From Megaustenia siamemsis (taxonomy: Eukaryota > Mollusca > Gastropoda > Stylommatophora > Ariophantidae): a stretch of 64,000 nucleotides of DNA. The stretch's first letter is position 1. Each line of letters starts with the position of its first letter. The notes under the pieces were generated by a model. That model was not told the DNA's origin, did no database searches, and was given only the letters and a program-made list of their open reading frames with translations. Where the stretch lies: contig JAVIAB010000041.1 of assembly GCA_032433765.1 (NCBI GenBank), positions 76,344,232-76,408,231 on the forward strand. The letters are read 5' to 3'. A program made the translations under genes and the position numbers. Below are positions 34,132 through 46,515 of the stretch, one piece after another.

Positions 34132-34608
34132 TGTTTTAAATATTTCTGTTTGTAAAGGCAGGCTATTCTAGTGTTAGTTAGCCGACACTATGTTTTAAAT
34201 ATTTCTGTTTGTAAAGGCAGGTTATTCTAGTGTTAGTTAGCCGACACTATGTTTTAAATATTTCTATTTGTAAAGGCAGGTTATTCTAGTGTTAGTCGAC
34301 ACTATGTTTTAAATATTTCTATTTGTAAAGGCAGGTTTTTCTAGTGTTAGTTAGCCGACACTATGTTTTAAATATTTCTATTTGTAAAGGCAGGTTATTC
34401 TAGTGTTAGTTAGTCGACACTATGTTTTAAATATTTCTATTTGTAAAGGCAGGTTATTCTAGTGTTAGTTAGTCGACACTATGTTTTAAATATTTCTATT
34501 TGTAAAGGCAGGTTATTCTAGTGTTAGTTAGCCGACACTATGTTTTAAATATTTCTATTTGTAAAGGCAGGTTATTCTAGTATTAGTTAGTCGACACTAT
34601 GTTTTCAA
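34132..34608. repeat. 59-bp satellite, ~8 units
   Basis: Unit TGTTTTAAATATTTCTATTT..GGCAGGTTATTCTAGTGTTAG..CGACACTA. One unit lacks four bases (TTAGTCGAC). GTCGACAC alternates with GCCGACAC. Confidence 0.95.
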
Positions 34609-35599
34609 TTAAGTTTTCTAAATTACTTTACAGGCTTCTATCATTATGGTAGACCGATGACAATCTGACAAATAACATTGAAATCAGAAATGAACAATAT
34701 ATACCAGACTTTGGGCACTCAGTAAAGAACGCCATAAAAGAGTGATGAAGTTATGTTTTTGCCTATATTTCACAAGGTGCATCGATCATGTGCAATCTTG
34801 CTGCAATTGTCAAAGAAAATTTGATGAAATAGACTACACCAAAGGAGCAATCATAGAATGAATATCAATGTTAACGTGACACAATGTAAAGTTGTTTTCT
34901 TTTCTATTAATTTGTAGCCCATGTCATATTTCAATGACATCATGACACACTCCATGCCATTTTTGAAAGAGGAAACGAATACAACTGCTAACATGTTCAC
35001 AACAGTTCATTACAATTTTCTTTAATGCAGAAGTAGTAGAAAATACAACAGTAATATACGAAGAAGAAGAAAAAGAGCAAGAACAAACTTGAATCCACAC
35101 ACTTTCCTGTTCACAATCTTTTACATAATTGATATCTATCACTACATTGCATCCATCTGAATCATCTTGCTATAAAATGAGAACACAATGGTAAAATCTG
35201 ATTACAAGTTAATGAAAGCATTGAACAGTTACAACTCTGATTATAATAGAAGGACAAATAATAAATTCTGTCACTTTCATGTGTAACCACCGAATAAACA
35301 GTTAATTTTGACGGTCAAAAATACTAGTATAATTTTTAAAGAACATATTCTTGTTTGCAGATCTGAGTTGTTTTATTTCATATTCTTAGAAGAGTATGTT
35401 AAACTGAAACCTTCTTGCTCAAAGATCCTGTCAGCATAAAAGACTACAGTCAGATCCGAGCTTGTGCTGTCAATTGTTAAATTGTAGTGTCGTTGACACA
35501 GCTTAGAAATTAGGAGATGATGTGCTGGGACCTAGAGAGAACAGGATGGAAATAAAGTGTGGTCAAGTGTTCTTTCTGAAATAATACATTTATATCATA
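34609..35599. other. No gene seen
   Basis: AT-rich, unassigned. A 72-codon minus frame (35142-34924) shows no motif. Confidence 0.4.
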
Positions 35600-35711
35600 A
35601 ATACAAGAAGTGGGAGATCTAGTTAGAGACAGAGATTCTTTCATACATGCTGTGGCGAATGCAACGTTCTGCAAAGGTCATGCAACCTGATGATGATGAT
35701 GATAATGATGA

Positions 35712-35767
<56 letters not shown>
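35600..35767 (+). mobile_element. LINE-G 3' end running into (GAT)n and (TA)n
   Basis: AAGAAGTGGGAGATCTAG..GAGATTCTTTCA and TTCTGCAAAGGTCATGCAACC match LINE-G, followed by GATGATGATGATAATGATGATG and then about 54 bp of TA (35714-35767). Confidence 0.75.
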
Positions 35768-35770
<3 letters not shown>

Positions 35771-36407
35771 TACATATATTATGCATACATCAGTTCGGCA
35801 GCTTGCCAGTTGTGTATGCACTTAGCAAGCTTTGGAGCTTATCTTTGCATTGTGACTAATTGTGTATTTAGAAATGCCTAAGAATAACATTTGATGCGGA
35901 GACAGCACTCAATGATGATGTTTCTAGCATGATGAGTATGTAATCCAACATTGCAACAACCACCTTTAGTCACGTTCTGGGGCTTGCAAAATATGGGCAA
36001 TGATTTACATGAAACTCATATGAGGGAAGAAAAGATTAAATAATATTTGATTAACTTGGTACTTTGGATTCATAAAAGTCAACATTTTTTATTGCCTATA
36101 ATTATGGTTATCTAACAATGTGCCATATTATTTTTATTTAACCATTTGCTTTGAATAATAGTTATGTTGTCATCCATTTTTTCAATTTTTGTTTGTAAGT
36201 TGTAAAAAAAATAATGCCTTCTTGCCATCTGGTTGATTGGCATATTTTTAATTTCTTGATGCTCAAGTCTAACAACACTGCATACATTCTTGGGTAATAA
36301 TATAACAACTATTACCAAAAATATTTGTTCATTTTATATAGTCAAATAATTAATAGCTCAAAAGTACATTATTATTTCACTTGTTTTTATTAAGATGCAT
36401 ATTTTCC
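35768..36407. other. No gene seen; left part of a segment repeated at 63182-63820
   Basis: Non-coding. It is almost identical to the sequence right of the N run (see 63104-64000). Confidence 0.7.
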
Positions 36408-36677
36408 TGTGTGTTACCGGGGCCTCATTATGAGGAAGTAAAGAATAGTAACACTGTGACCTTCCAGGCATGTCGTAAGAGGCGACTAAGGAGGTTGATC
36501 GATGGCTTGACAAGCTGTCATTGTAAAAAGTATTGTTATGGAAACAGAACCATAGATTTTAGAAGCAGTGATCTCTGCAATATGTGCCGTTTTGGCACGC
36601 AAGGTTTCTGTTTTGAGATTGTGGTTCTGCCCTATGTGCCGTCTTCGGCTCGAAAGGACAATAGATAGATAGATAGA
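36408..36677 (+). mobile_element. SINE-1, best full-length copy
   Basis: Starts TGTGTTACCGGGGCCTCATT, contains CCAGGCATGTCGTAAGAGG (a core I recall from molluscan SINEs), then TGTCATTGTAAAAAGTATTG. It ends with CCTATGTGCCGTCTTCGGC, a GCCG-TCTT-CGGC stem-loop, and an AATAGATAGATAGATAG tail. No clear box A/B head. Other copies: 9622-9890, 58316-58575 and 63825-64000. Confidence 0.85.
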
Positions 36678-36929
36678 AGAATAACAAACATAAGAAGTCA
36701 AAATACATCGAGTTGCGCATTATGTTTTGTTATGAGTACACCTACCCATGATGCCATTCTGTTATCTATTATACTTCTACGCTTCCTGCTTGACCAATAC
36801 ATTCATCGATGGTCGAGACCCAGGGACTCCGGATACCATGGTTCCCAACAACCCACTGTCATGTGCTCCGTGCTACTATTGTACAGTTGATCTTTTCCAG
36901 TGCCGCGCCGTCAAATCAACCAGCATATT
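36678..36929. other. No gene seen
   Basis: Short unassigned spacer before the pyrimidine-rich array. Confidence 0.4.
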
Positions 36930-39345
36930 TTACCTCTGTCTCTCTACCTTTATTTTCCCTCTCACTACCTCTGTTTCTCCTCTCTATCTTTATTTTCCCT
37001 CTCTCTACCCTGTTTCTCCTCTTTCTACCTTTATTTTCTCTTTCTCTCTACCTCTGTTTCTCATCTCTCTACCTCTGTTTCTCCTCTCTCTACCTTTATT
37101 TTCCCTCTTTCTACCTCTGTTTCTCCTCTCTCTACCTTTATTTTCTCTCTCTCTACCTCTGTTTCTCCTCTCTCTACCTTTATTTTCCCCCTCTACCTCT
37201 GTTTCTCATCTCTCTACCTCTGTTTCTCATCTCTCTACCTCTGTTTCTCCTCTCTCTACCTTTATTTCCCCCCCCCTCTACCTCTGTTTCTCCTCTCTCT
37301 ACCTTTATTTTCCCTCTCTCTACCTCTGTTTCTCCTCTCTCTACCTTTATTTTCTCTCTCTCTACCTCTGTTTCTCCACTCTCTACCTTTATTTCCCCTC
37401 TCTCTACCTTTATTTTCCCTCTCTCTACCTCTGTTTCTCCTCTCTCTACCTTTATTTTCCCTCTCTCTACCTCTGTTTCTCCTCTCTCTACCTTTATTTT
37501 CCCCCCTCTACCTCTGTTTCTCCTCTCTCTACCTTTATTTTCCCCCTCTACCTCTGTTTCTCATCTCTCTACCTCTGTTTCTCCTCTCTCTACCTTTATT
37601 TTCCCCCCTCAACCTCTGTTTCTCCTCTCTCTACCTTTATTTTCTCTCTCTCTACCTCTGTTTCTCCTCTCTCTAGCTTTATTTTCCCTCTCTCTACCTT
37701 TATTTTCCCTCTCTCTACCTCTGTTTCTCCTCTCTCTACCTTTATTTTCCCTCTCTCTACCTTTATTTTCCCTCTCTCTACCTTTATTTTCCCTCTCTCT
37801 ACCTCTGTTTCTCCTCTCTCTACCTTTATTTTCCCTCTCTCTACCTCTGTTTCTCCTCTCTCTACCTCTGTTTCTCCTCTCTCTACCTTTATTTTCCCTC
37901 TCTCTACCTTTATTTTCCCCCTCTACCTCTGTTTCTCCTCTCTCTACCTTTATTTTCCCTCTCTCTACCTTTATTTTCCCTCTCTCTACCTTTATTTTCC
38001 CTATCTCTACCTTTATTTTCCTTCTCTCTACCTTTATTTCCCTCTCTCTACCTCTGTTTCTCCTCTCTCTACCTCTGTTTCTCCTCTCTCTACCTTTATT
38101 TTCCCTCTCTCTCTACCTCTGTTTCTCCTCTCTCTACCTCTGTTTCTCCTCTCTCTACCTCTGTTTCTCCTCTCTTTACCTTTATTTTCTCTCTCTCTAC
38201 TTCTGTTTTTCCTCTCTCTACCTTTATTTTTCCTCTCTCTACCTTTATTTTCCCTCTCTCTACCTCTGTTTCTCCTCTCTCTACCTCTGTTTCTCCTCTC
38301 TCTACCTTTATTTTCCCTCTCTCTACCTCTGTTTCTCCTCTCTCTACCTTTATTTTCCCTCTCTCTACCTCTGTTTCTCCTCTCTCTACCTCTGTTTCTC
38401 CTCTCTCTACCTTTATTTTCCCTCTCTCTACCTCTGTTTCTCCTCTCTCTACTTCTGTTTCTCCTCTCTCTACCTCTGTTTCTCCTCTCTCTACTTCTGT
38501 TTCTCCTCTCTCTACCCCTGTTTCTCCTCTCTCTACTTCTGTTTCTCCTCTCTCTACCTCTGTTTCTCCTCTCTCTACTTCTGTTTCTCCTCTTTCTACC
38601 TCTGTTTCTCCTCTCTCTACCTCTGTTTCTCCTCTCTCTACCTCTGTTTCTCCTCTCTCTACTTCTGTTTCTCCTCTCTCTACCCTGTTTCTCCTCTTTC
38701 TACCTCTGTTTCTCCTCTCTCTACCTCTGTTTCTCCTCTCTCTACCTCTGTTTCTCCTCTCTCTACTTCTGTTTCTCCTCTCTCTACCTCTGTTTCTCCT
38801 CTCTCTACCTCTGTTTCTCCTCTCTCTACCTCTGTTTCTCCTCTCTCTACCTCTGTTTCTCCTCTCTCTACCTCTGTTTCTCCTCTCTCTACCTCTGTTT
38901 CTCCTCTCTCTACCTCTGTTTCTCCTCTCTTTACCTTTATTTTCTCTCTCTCTACCTCTGTTTCTCCTCTCTCTACCTCTGTTTCTCCTCTCTCTACCTC
39001 TGTTTCTCCTCTCTCTACCTCTGTTTCTCCTCTCTCTACCTCTGTTTCTCCTCTCTTTACCTTTATTTTCTCTCTCTCTACCTCTGTTTCTCCTCTCTCT
39101 ACCTCTGTTTCTCCTCTCTTTACCTTTATTTTCTCTCTCTCTACCTCTGTTTCTCCTCTCTCTACCTCTGTTTCTCCTCTCTTTACCTTTATTTTCTCTC
39201 TCTCTACTTCTGTTTCTCCTCTCTCTACCTCTGTTTCCCCTCTCTATACCTCTGTTTCTCCCCTCTTTCATACCTGTTTCCCCTCTCTATACCTGTTTCC
39301 CCTCTCTTGACCTCTGTTTACCCTTTCTCGACCTCAGTTTCTCCA
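36930..39345. repeat. 2.4-kb pyrimidine-rich 21-bp satellite
   Basis: Two interleaved 21-bp units, CCTCTGTTTCTCCTCTCTCTA and CCTTTATTTTCCCTCTCTCTA. The first dominates from about 38460 to 39240, with the second recurring in regular groups. The top strand is almost all C and T. Because 21 is divisible by three, frames of 833 and 903 codons (plus) and 391 (minus) stay open; these are not genes. The right end decays from 39250 on. Confidence 0.96.
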
Positions 39346-39599
39346 ATCTTCCATTGTTTTTGTTGTTGTGTTATCTCTTCTCCACACATGCCCCCCCTCC
39401 CACCCACCTGTTTTGATTTGTTTATTGTCAGCGGTAGTTTTAGCATCATTCTAAACTGAATCACATCTTAACTGATTCTATCCACGTTTTGTCTCTATCC
39501 ATTATTTTGCAGCATAGAAGCATCTCTCGTTCTATGCAACACTGCCAAACTCTCTGGTTGTTCTTTCCATTATAATGTATGTTAAGTGAGACAAATTGG

Positions 39600-40575
39600 G
39601 ATACAAAAAATACAGGCCCTGTGTCTTGTCTGTTTACAGTAATCATTTCAAGAGACCGCGTCAACCATGTGATAACAAAATTCCACAAAAGGCATGGCAG
39701 TTACCAACATCGAGCAGAGGCTACTTACACTTTTGTTCCAGGGACTATTCCTCACATCAGTCGAGCAATTCTTATTGGCAGTAAAACGCAAATTGGCATT
39801 GAAGAAAATACAGAATGGCGCTTTAGGCATTATCTTGGGGTGTACGAGGGACGACTCCATGTGTTGCAATGAGATATCTTCTTGACATGATCAAGATCTG
39901 AGGGAACGGGAATACCTACAGATAAGTGCAGATAAAGAGCATCCATTGCACCACGAGATCAACACAGGGAGAACCGACAGGCTAAACAGAGGCAAACCAT
40001 GGATGAGCAGAATATTTCATGAAGCAGGTGTGTGGGCATACCAATACCAACGCAGGCGAGGAGTGGATACCGGTGCCTACGTCATTTAAGGGGACTTTCT
40101 CGTGTATTGTCACACTCGACAGGAAATGTAGGGAACAGAACTCAGTCGTGGTCAATGCGGATGTCAACGGTCTCATCTGCGATAACACCGATGAGAAAGA
40201 TGCAGTCATCTATAAGACGGATCCGCAATACGATACAAAAGAAGTGTATGGACATTTACAGCACGCTCGGCAGGAAGAATAGTCAAACAAAACAGTGGTG
40301 CATGAGTCTACTAATGACCACGAACAGTATGACGATGGAGGTGATAACCAGGACATTCATCTGGTTAGAGTTACAAGACCACACCCACGCCTGCTTACTA
40401 AGTGATTCGATTAGCATGATAAGACAAGTGGAGGCGGGGTCTGTACGCTCCCACAGGGTAGAGTCATTGCAGAAGTCAAAAACACGTAGTATCACCGTTG
40501 TCTACGTCACTAGACATGCGGGAGTATGGGGAAATGAAGGCGGACAAATTGGCTAGCTACGCTGTCGTTGAAGAC
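39600..40575 (+). mobile_element. LINE-D, region after RT plus RNase H, decayed
   Basis: 39810-39885 encodes ALKKIQNGALGIILGCTRDD, typical of the segment after the RT core in RNase H-bearing LINEs. At about 40215-40270 the sequence would encode the start of an RNase H domain in a broken frame. At 40490-40555 it encodes VVYVTRHAGVWGNE followed, after a one-base shift, by ADKLAS: the HAG..GNE.AD signature of the RNase H C-terminus. Stops and shifts throughout. Related to 16245-16880. Confidence 0.72.
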
Positions 40576-40689
40576 GGTCATCCAATGATCAGGTTAATAT
40601 GACAGACCGTGGTTTACGTTTACCATTAATTAATCATGTTTGTCAATAAACAAATCTTCTCTGTACACATTATGTATACATTCAGAACC

Positions 40690-40757
40690 ACTTACACGTA
40701 AACAGACAGCTGACTTCATGAGAGAGTCTGGAATCCTACTGTGATTGAGTCTTGATC

Positions 40758-40800
<43 letters not shown>
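40690..40800 (+). mobile_element. LINE-E extreme 3' end and (GA)n
   Basis: ACGTAAACAGACAGCTGAC..CATGAGAGAGTCTGG..GATTGAGTCTTGATCGCAG matches the 3' end of LINE-E (reverse of 55780-55860), followed by about 43 bp of GA repeat. Confidence 0.7.
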
Positions 40801-40802
<2 letters not shown>

Positions 40803-40904
40803 CAGGAGTACATAAATTTAAAGTAGAATAAATATTACTTTAAAAGTGGAACAGTTAAAAAAGTAATAATTGTTTATTTAATGATTTCTTAATGCTTGCC
40901 TTAC

Positions 40905-41029
40905 CATCATAAATGCTGATTCCACTGATGCAGTAAGGCAGGTAGGCAGCCACATTAATGAATGAAAACATCAAAGAAACTACACTTGAGTTAGAACCAG
41001 TCGAGATGTGCCACAGACAGTCAATTTCG
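40905..41029 (-). CDS. CUB gene, exon b of module 2
   Basis: Middle exon of a CUB domain, 125 bp, minus strand. Acceptor CTCTCTGCAG before 41029, donor GATG|GTAAGG at 40905. It enters in phase 2 and leaves in phase 1. It encodes EIDCLWHISTG, a hydrophobic beta strand (VVSLMFSF), LPYCISGISIYD and the first base of the next codon. DC.WHI and C....ISIYDG match CUB cysteines 2 and 3 and the conserved YDG turn. It joins in frame to exon a at 46434. The matching exon c should lie at lower coordinates, but I did not find it, so this module may be incomplete or its last intron very long. Confidence 0.85.
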
Positions 41030-41603
41030 CTGCAGAGAGATGTCAACATATTGTAAATTTCATGTTACTACTGAAACTATCACAGACAAATATTAAAAAT
41101 CGTATAGTTTTTTTTAATTGTCATAGTGTTTGATGTCGTTCTAATTATATGTATATTGTTTTCTTCCTAGCAGTTTTAAGATGGGCCTCTGATGAATGTA
41201 CCTGTCATGATGGAGATTTTTAGTCCACACGCAGAGATTGTTTAGTCGAATGGTCAAAAAACATAATTATCTTCTATGACTCAAAACATATTGTAGGACA
41301 GAGGAACATTATTTTCTCCTATGGTTATCCTGAATCTATCTATATCTGTTGTTAAACTGATGCTTAACTTATTGTCGACGATCAACCCGTCTAAGCCTTT
41401 CCTCTCGGGACTCGACTGATCGACTAATCGTGCCTATTTCTCAATGTCCCTCTGAGTGAGCTGTCCACATACACTGTGTCGTTTTCCTTTTTTTTTATTT
41501 TATAAATCTAGATATGCTTTAATGCTCTATCTGTCTATGCTCACAGAGAAAATACGTTAGTATATCATATCATATCATATCATATCATATCATATCATAT
41601 CAT

Positions 41604-41638
<35 letters not shown>

Positions 41639-42138
41639 GTGATACAAATTCATTGTTAAAGCCTGATTGCTGAACAAATCAGGGGAGAGCATACAGAGAT
41701 GCTGTATAAGTAGAGTGATTTGTTGCAAAATAGGATATAAATGTTTGCCACAAATGTTCCCCTTGCAATATTATTAGAGCACTAAATATGTTTTACAAAA
41801 TCAATCACACAGTCTACAATTTGGATTCATTTATGTAGATTTAGAAGAAGACATTGACACCGTGCAGGACATACATTACACACACCATTACAGAGTATTA
41901 GGAGTTGGTCCTAGTTAGGGAATCCACAAACTAAATAAAAGAAAGGGTGTATGAGAAAGACATCGGGTGAGAGTTTTTGAAGAATATATTAAAATAATCA
42001 AAATGATTTGCACTAAATATTTGAACCAAAACGCAGCCTAGCGAGATGTCCTATAATTTAAAATAGCTTGTTTCCATGTTACAAGTGTAGGCCTAACCAT
42101 CTCGTCCTGTCAGGCTTAGTGTCCAGTCCTCATATGTA
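41030..42138. repeat. Intron sequence; (ATCAT)n at 41562-41606 and (TA)n at 41607-41632
   Basis: No gene seen. The two microsatellites adjoin each other. The sequence lies in the intron between exons a and b of CUB module 2. Confidence 0.7.
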
Positions 42139-42425
42139 CGTAACAACATTACTACATGTTACATTACTAGATGTTACATTGCTAGATGTTACATTACTAC
42201 ATGTTACATTACTATATGTTACATTATTACATGTTACATAACTACATGTTACATTGCTACATGTTACATTACTAGATGTTACATTACTACATGTTACATT
42301 GCTAGATGTTACATTACTACATGTTACATTACTAGATGTTACATTATTACATGTTACATTACTGCTTGTTACATTACTACATGTCACATTACTAGATGTT
42401 ACATTACTACATGTTACATTAATAC
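42139..42425. repeat. 15-bp satellite, ~19 units
   Basis: Unit ACATTACTACATGTT with AGATGTT variants. Being 15 bp, it leaves ORFs open on both strands. Intronic in the CUB gene. Confidence 0.95.
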
Positions 42426-42499
42426 AGCTGAGTTTGTAACTAAAACATTCAGACATTATGTTCTAAACTTTCACAATCTGGATTGGAGACAACATTTAT

Positions 42500-45400
42500 A
42501 TACACTAGTTGTGCTATCTGTGTAATACACTAGTTATGCTATCTGTGTAATACACTAGTTGTGCTATCTGTGTAATACACTAGTTATGCTATCTGTGTAA
42601 TACACTAGTTATGCTATCTGTGTAATACACTAGATGTGCTATCTGTGTAATACACTAGTTGTGCTATCTGTGTAATACACTAGCTATGCTATCTGTGTAA
42701 TACACTAGTTGTGCTATCTGTGTAATGCACAAGTGGTGCTATCTGTGTAATGCACTACTTGTGCTATCTGTGTAATACACTAGTTGTACTATCTGTGTAA
42801 TGCACTAGTTGTGCTATCTGTGTAATGCACTAGTTTTGCTATCTGTGTAATACACTAGTTGTGCTATATAAGTAATGCAATAGTTTTGCTATCTGTGTAA
42901 TGCACTAGTTGTGCTATCTGTGTAATACACTAGTTGTGCTATCTGTGTAATACACTAGTTGTGCTATCTGTGTAAAATACTAGTTGTGCTATCTGTGTAA
43001 TGCACTAGTTTGCTGTCTGTGTAACACACTATTTGTGATATTTGTGTAATACACTAGTTGTCCTGTGTAATGCACTAGTTGTGCTATCTGTGTAATGCAC
43101 TAGTTGTGCTGTCTGTGAAATACACTAGTTGTGCTATCTGTGTAATATACTAATTGTGCTATACACTAATTGTGCTATCTGTGTAATACACTAGTTGTGC
43201 TATCTGTGTAATACTCTAGTTGTGCTATCTGTGTAATACACTAGTTGTGCTATCTGTGTAACACACTAGTTTTGCTATCTGTGTAATACACTAGTTGTGC
43301 TATCTGTGTAATGCACTAGTTGTACTATCGGTGTAATACACTAGTTGTCCTGTGTAATACTCTAGTTGTGCTATCTGTGTAATGCACTAGTTGTACTATC
43401 GGTGTAATACTCTAGTTGTCTATCTGTGTAATACTCTAGTTGTGCTATCTGTGTAATGCACTAGTTGTGCTATCCGTGTAATACTTTAGTTGTGTTATCT
43501 GTATAATACACTAGTTTTGATATCTGTGTAATACACTAGTTGTGCTATCTGTGTAATACACTAGTTGTCCTGTGTAATGCACTAGTTGTGCTATCTGTGT
43601 AATACGCTAGTTGTGCTATCTGTGTAACACACTAATTGTGCTATCTGTGTAATGCACTACTTGTGCTATCTGTGTAATGCACTAGTTGTGTTATCTGTAT
43701 AATACACTAGTTGTGCTATCTGTGTAATACACTAGTTGTCCTGTGTAATGCACTAGTTGTGCTATCTGTGTAATACACTAGTTGTGCTGTCTGTGTAATA
43801 CACTAATTGTGCTATCTCTGTAATACACTAGTTGTGCTATCTGTGTAATACACTAGTTGTGCTATATGTGTAATACTCTAGTTGTGCTATCTGTGTAATA
43901 CACTAGTTGTCCTATCTGTGTAATACTCTAGTTGTGTTATCTGTGTAATACACTAGTTGTGCTATCTGTGTAATACACTAGTTGTGCTATCTGTGTAATA
44001 CACTAGTTGTGCTATCTGTGTTATACACTAGTTGTGCTATCTGTGTAACACACTAGTTGTGCTATCTGTGTAAAATACTAGTTGTGCTATCTGTGTAATG
44101 CACTAGTTTGCTGTCTGTGTAACACACTATTTGTGCTATTTGTGTAATACACTAGTTGTCCTGTGTAATGCACTAGTTGTGCTATCTGTGTAATGCACTA
44201 GTTGTGCTATCTGTGTAATACACTAATTGTGCTATCTGTGTAATACACTAGTTGTGCTATCTGTGTAATACTCTAGTTGTGCTATCTGTGTAATACACTA
44301 GTTGTCCTGTGTAATGCACTAGTTGTGCTATCTGTGTAATACACTAGTTGTGCTGTCTGTGTAATACACTAATTGTGCTATCTCTGTAATACACTAGTTG
44401 TGCTATCTGTGTAATACACTAGTTGTGCTATATGTGTAATACTCTAGTTGTGCTATCTGTGTAATACACTAGTTGTCCTATCTGTGTAATACTCTAGTTG
44501 TGTTATCTGTGTAATACACTAGTTGTGCTATCTGTGTAATACACTAGTTGTGCTATCTGTGTAATACACTAGTTGTGCTATCTGTGTTATACACTAGTTG
44601 TGCTATCTGTGTAACACACTAGTTGTGCTATCTGTGTAAAATACTAGTTGTGCTATCTGTGTAATGCACTAGTTTGCTGTCTGTGTAACACACTATTTGT
44701 GCTATTTGTGTAATACACTAGTTGTCCTGTGTAATGCACTAGTTGTGCTATCTGTGTAATGCACTAGTTGTGCTATCTGTGTAATACACTAATTGTGCTA
44801 TCTGTGTAATACACTAGTTGTGCTATCTGTGTAATACTCTAGTTGTGCTATCTGTGTAATACACTAGTTGTCCTGTGTAATGCACTAGTTGTGCTATCTG
44901 TGTAATACACTAGTTGTGCTGTCTGTGTAATACACTAATTGTGCTATCTCTGTAATACACTAGTTGTGCTATCTGTGTAATACACTAGTTGTGCTATATG
45001 TGTAATACTCTAGTTGTGCTATCTGTGTAATACACTAGTTGTCCTATCTGTGTAATACTCTAGTTGTGTTATCTGTGTAATACACTAGTTGTGCTATCTG
45101 TGTAATACACTAGTTGTGCTATCTGTGTAATACACTAGTTGTGCTATCTGTGTTATACACTAGTTGTGCTATCTGTGTAACACACTAGTTGTGCTATCTG
45201 TGTAAAATACTAGTTGTGCTATCTGTGTAATGCACTAGTTTGCTGTCTGTGTAACACACTATTTGTGCTATTTGTGTAATACACTAGTTGTCCTGTGTAA
45301 TGCACTAGTTGTGCTATCTGTGTAATGCACTAGTTGTGCTTTCTGTGTAATACACTAATTGTGCTATCTGTGTAATACACTAGTTGTGCTATCTGTGTAA

Positions 45401-46414
45401 TACTCTAGTTGTGCTATCTGTGTAATACACTAGTTGTGCTATCTGTGTAACACACTAGTTTTGCTATCTGTGTAATACACTAGTTGTGCTATCTGTGTAA
45501 TGCACTAGTTGTACTATCGGTGTAATACACTAGTTGTGCTGTCTGTGTAATACACTAATTGTGCTATCTGTGTAATACACTAGTTGTGCTATCTGTGTAA
45601 TACACTAGTTGTCCTGTGTAATGCACTAGTTGTGCTATCTGTGCAATGCACTCGTTGTACTGTCTGTGTAATACACTAGTTGTGCTATCTGTGTAATACA
45701 CTAATTGTGCTATCTGTGTAATACACTAGTTGTGCTATCTGTGTAATACTCTAGTTGTCTATCTGTGTAATACTCTAGTTGTGCTATCTGTGTAATACAC
45801 TAGTTGTGCTATCTGTGTAATACTCTAGTTGTGTTATCTGTGTAATACACCAGTGGTGCTATCTGTGTAATACACTAGTTGTGCTATCTGTGTAATACGC
45901 TAGTTGTCCTGTGTAATGCACTAGTTGTGCTATCTGTGTAATACACTAGTGCTATCTGTGTAATACACTAATTGTGCTATCTGTGTAATACACTATTTGT
46001 GCTATCTGTGTAATACTCTAGTTGTGCTATCTGTGTAATACACTAGTTGTGCTATCTGTGTAATACACTAGTTGTGCTATCTGTGTAATACACTAGTTGT
46101 GCTATCTGTGTAATACACTAGTTGTGCTATCTGTGTAATACACTAGTTGTGCTATCTGTGTAATGCACTAATTGTGCTATCTGTGTTATACACTAGTTGT
46201 GCTATCTGTGTAATACACTAGTTGTGCTATCTGTGTAATACTCTAGTTGTGTTATCTGTGTAATACACTAGTTGTGCTATCTGTGTAATACACTAGTTGT
46301 GCTATCTGTGTAATATACTAGTTGTGCTATCTGTGTTATACACTAGTTGTGCTATCTGTGTAATACACTAGTTGTGCTATCTGTGTTATACACTAGTTGT
46401 GCTATCTGTGTAAT
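42500..46414. repeat. 3.9-kb 25-bp satellite with a 566-bp higher-order repeat
   Basis: Unit AGTTGTGCTATCTGTGTAATACACT, roughly 156 copies with point variants and some shortened units (AGTTGTCCTGTGTAATGCACT). The variant pattern repeats exactly with a 566-bp period: AGTTGTCCTGTG starts at 43734, 44300 and 44866, and the three blocks differ at only a few sites (for example TGCTTTCTG near 45337). The right edge lies about 20 bp inside the intron from the exon a donor at 46433. Confidence 0.95.
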
Positions 46415-46433
46415 TCATTTACGATGTCCTTAC

Positions 46434-46515
46434 CCTGGATATGAATATGGATAATAAGGTGAGGTCAAGTTATTCCCACTTTCGCTGGCTAGTAGAATGA
46501 CATTCTGACATGGAG
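46434..46515 (-). CDS. CUB gene, exon a of module 2
   Basis: First exon of a CUB domain, 82 bp, the same length as exon a of module 1. Acceptor TATTGCAG before 46515, donor CCAGG|GTAAGG at 46434. It encodes PCQNVILLASESGNNLTSPY and YPYSYP. It has the first CUB cysteine and the SP.YP..YP motif. It enters in phase 1 and leaves in phase 2, so it joins exon b at 41029 as G-E-I-D-C-L-W. NLTS is a potential N-glycosylation site. Confidence 0.85.

Noticed and set aside
35690..35881. ORFs rich in IYIYIY, here and at other TA tracts
   Set aside because: Pure translation of TA microsatellites.
36748..39459. ORFs of 903 and 833 codons (plus) and 391 codons (minus)
   Set aside because: They run through a 21-bp pyrimidine-rich satellite in several frames and both strands. 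There is no domain, and they stay open only because of the period.
1..40904. Exon c of CUB module 2
   Set aside because: I scanned for the SP...LCG and F.LEY patterns on the minus strand below 40.9 kb and found none with splice sites; it may be lost, diverged or outside the window.
42139..46414. CRISPR-like array
   Set aside because: The units are contiguous with no unique spacers, the context is eukaryotic and there are no cas genes.
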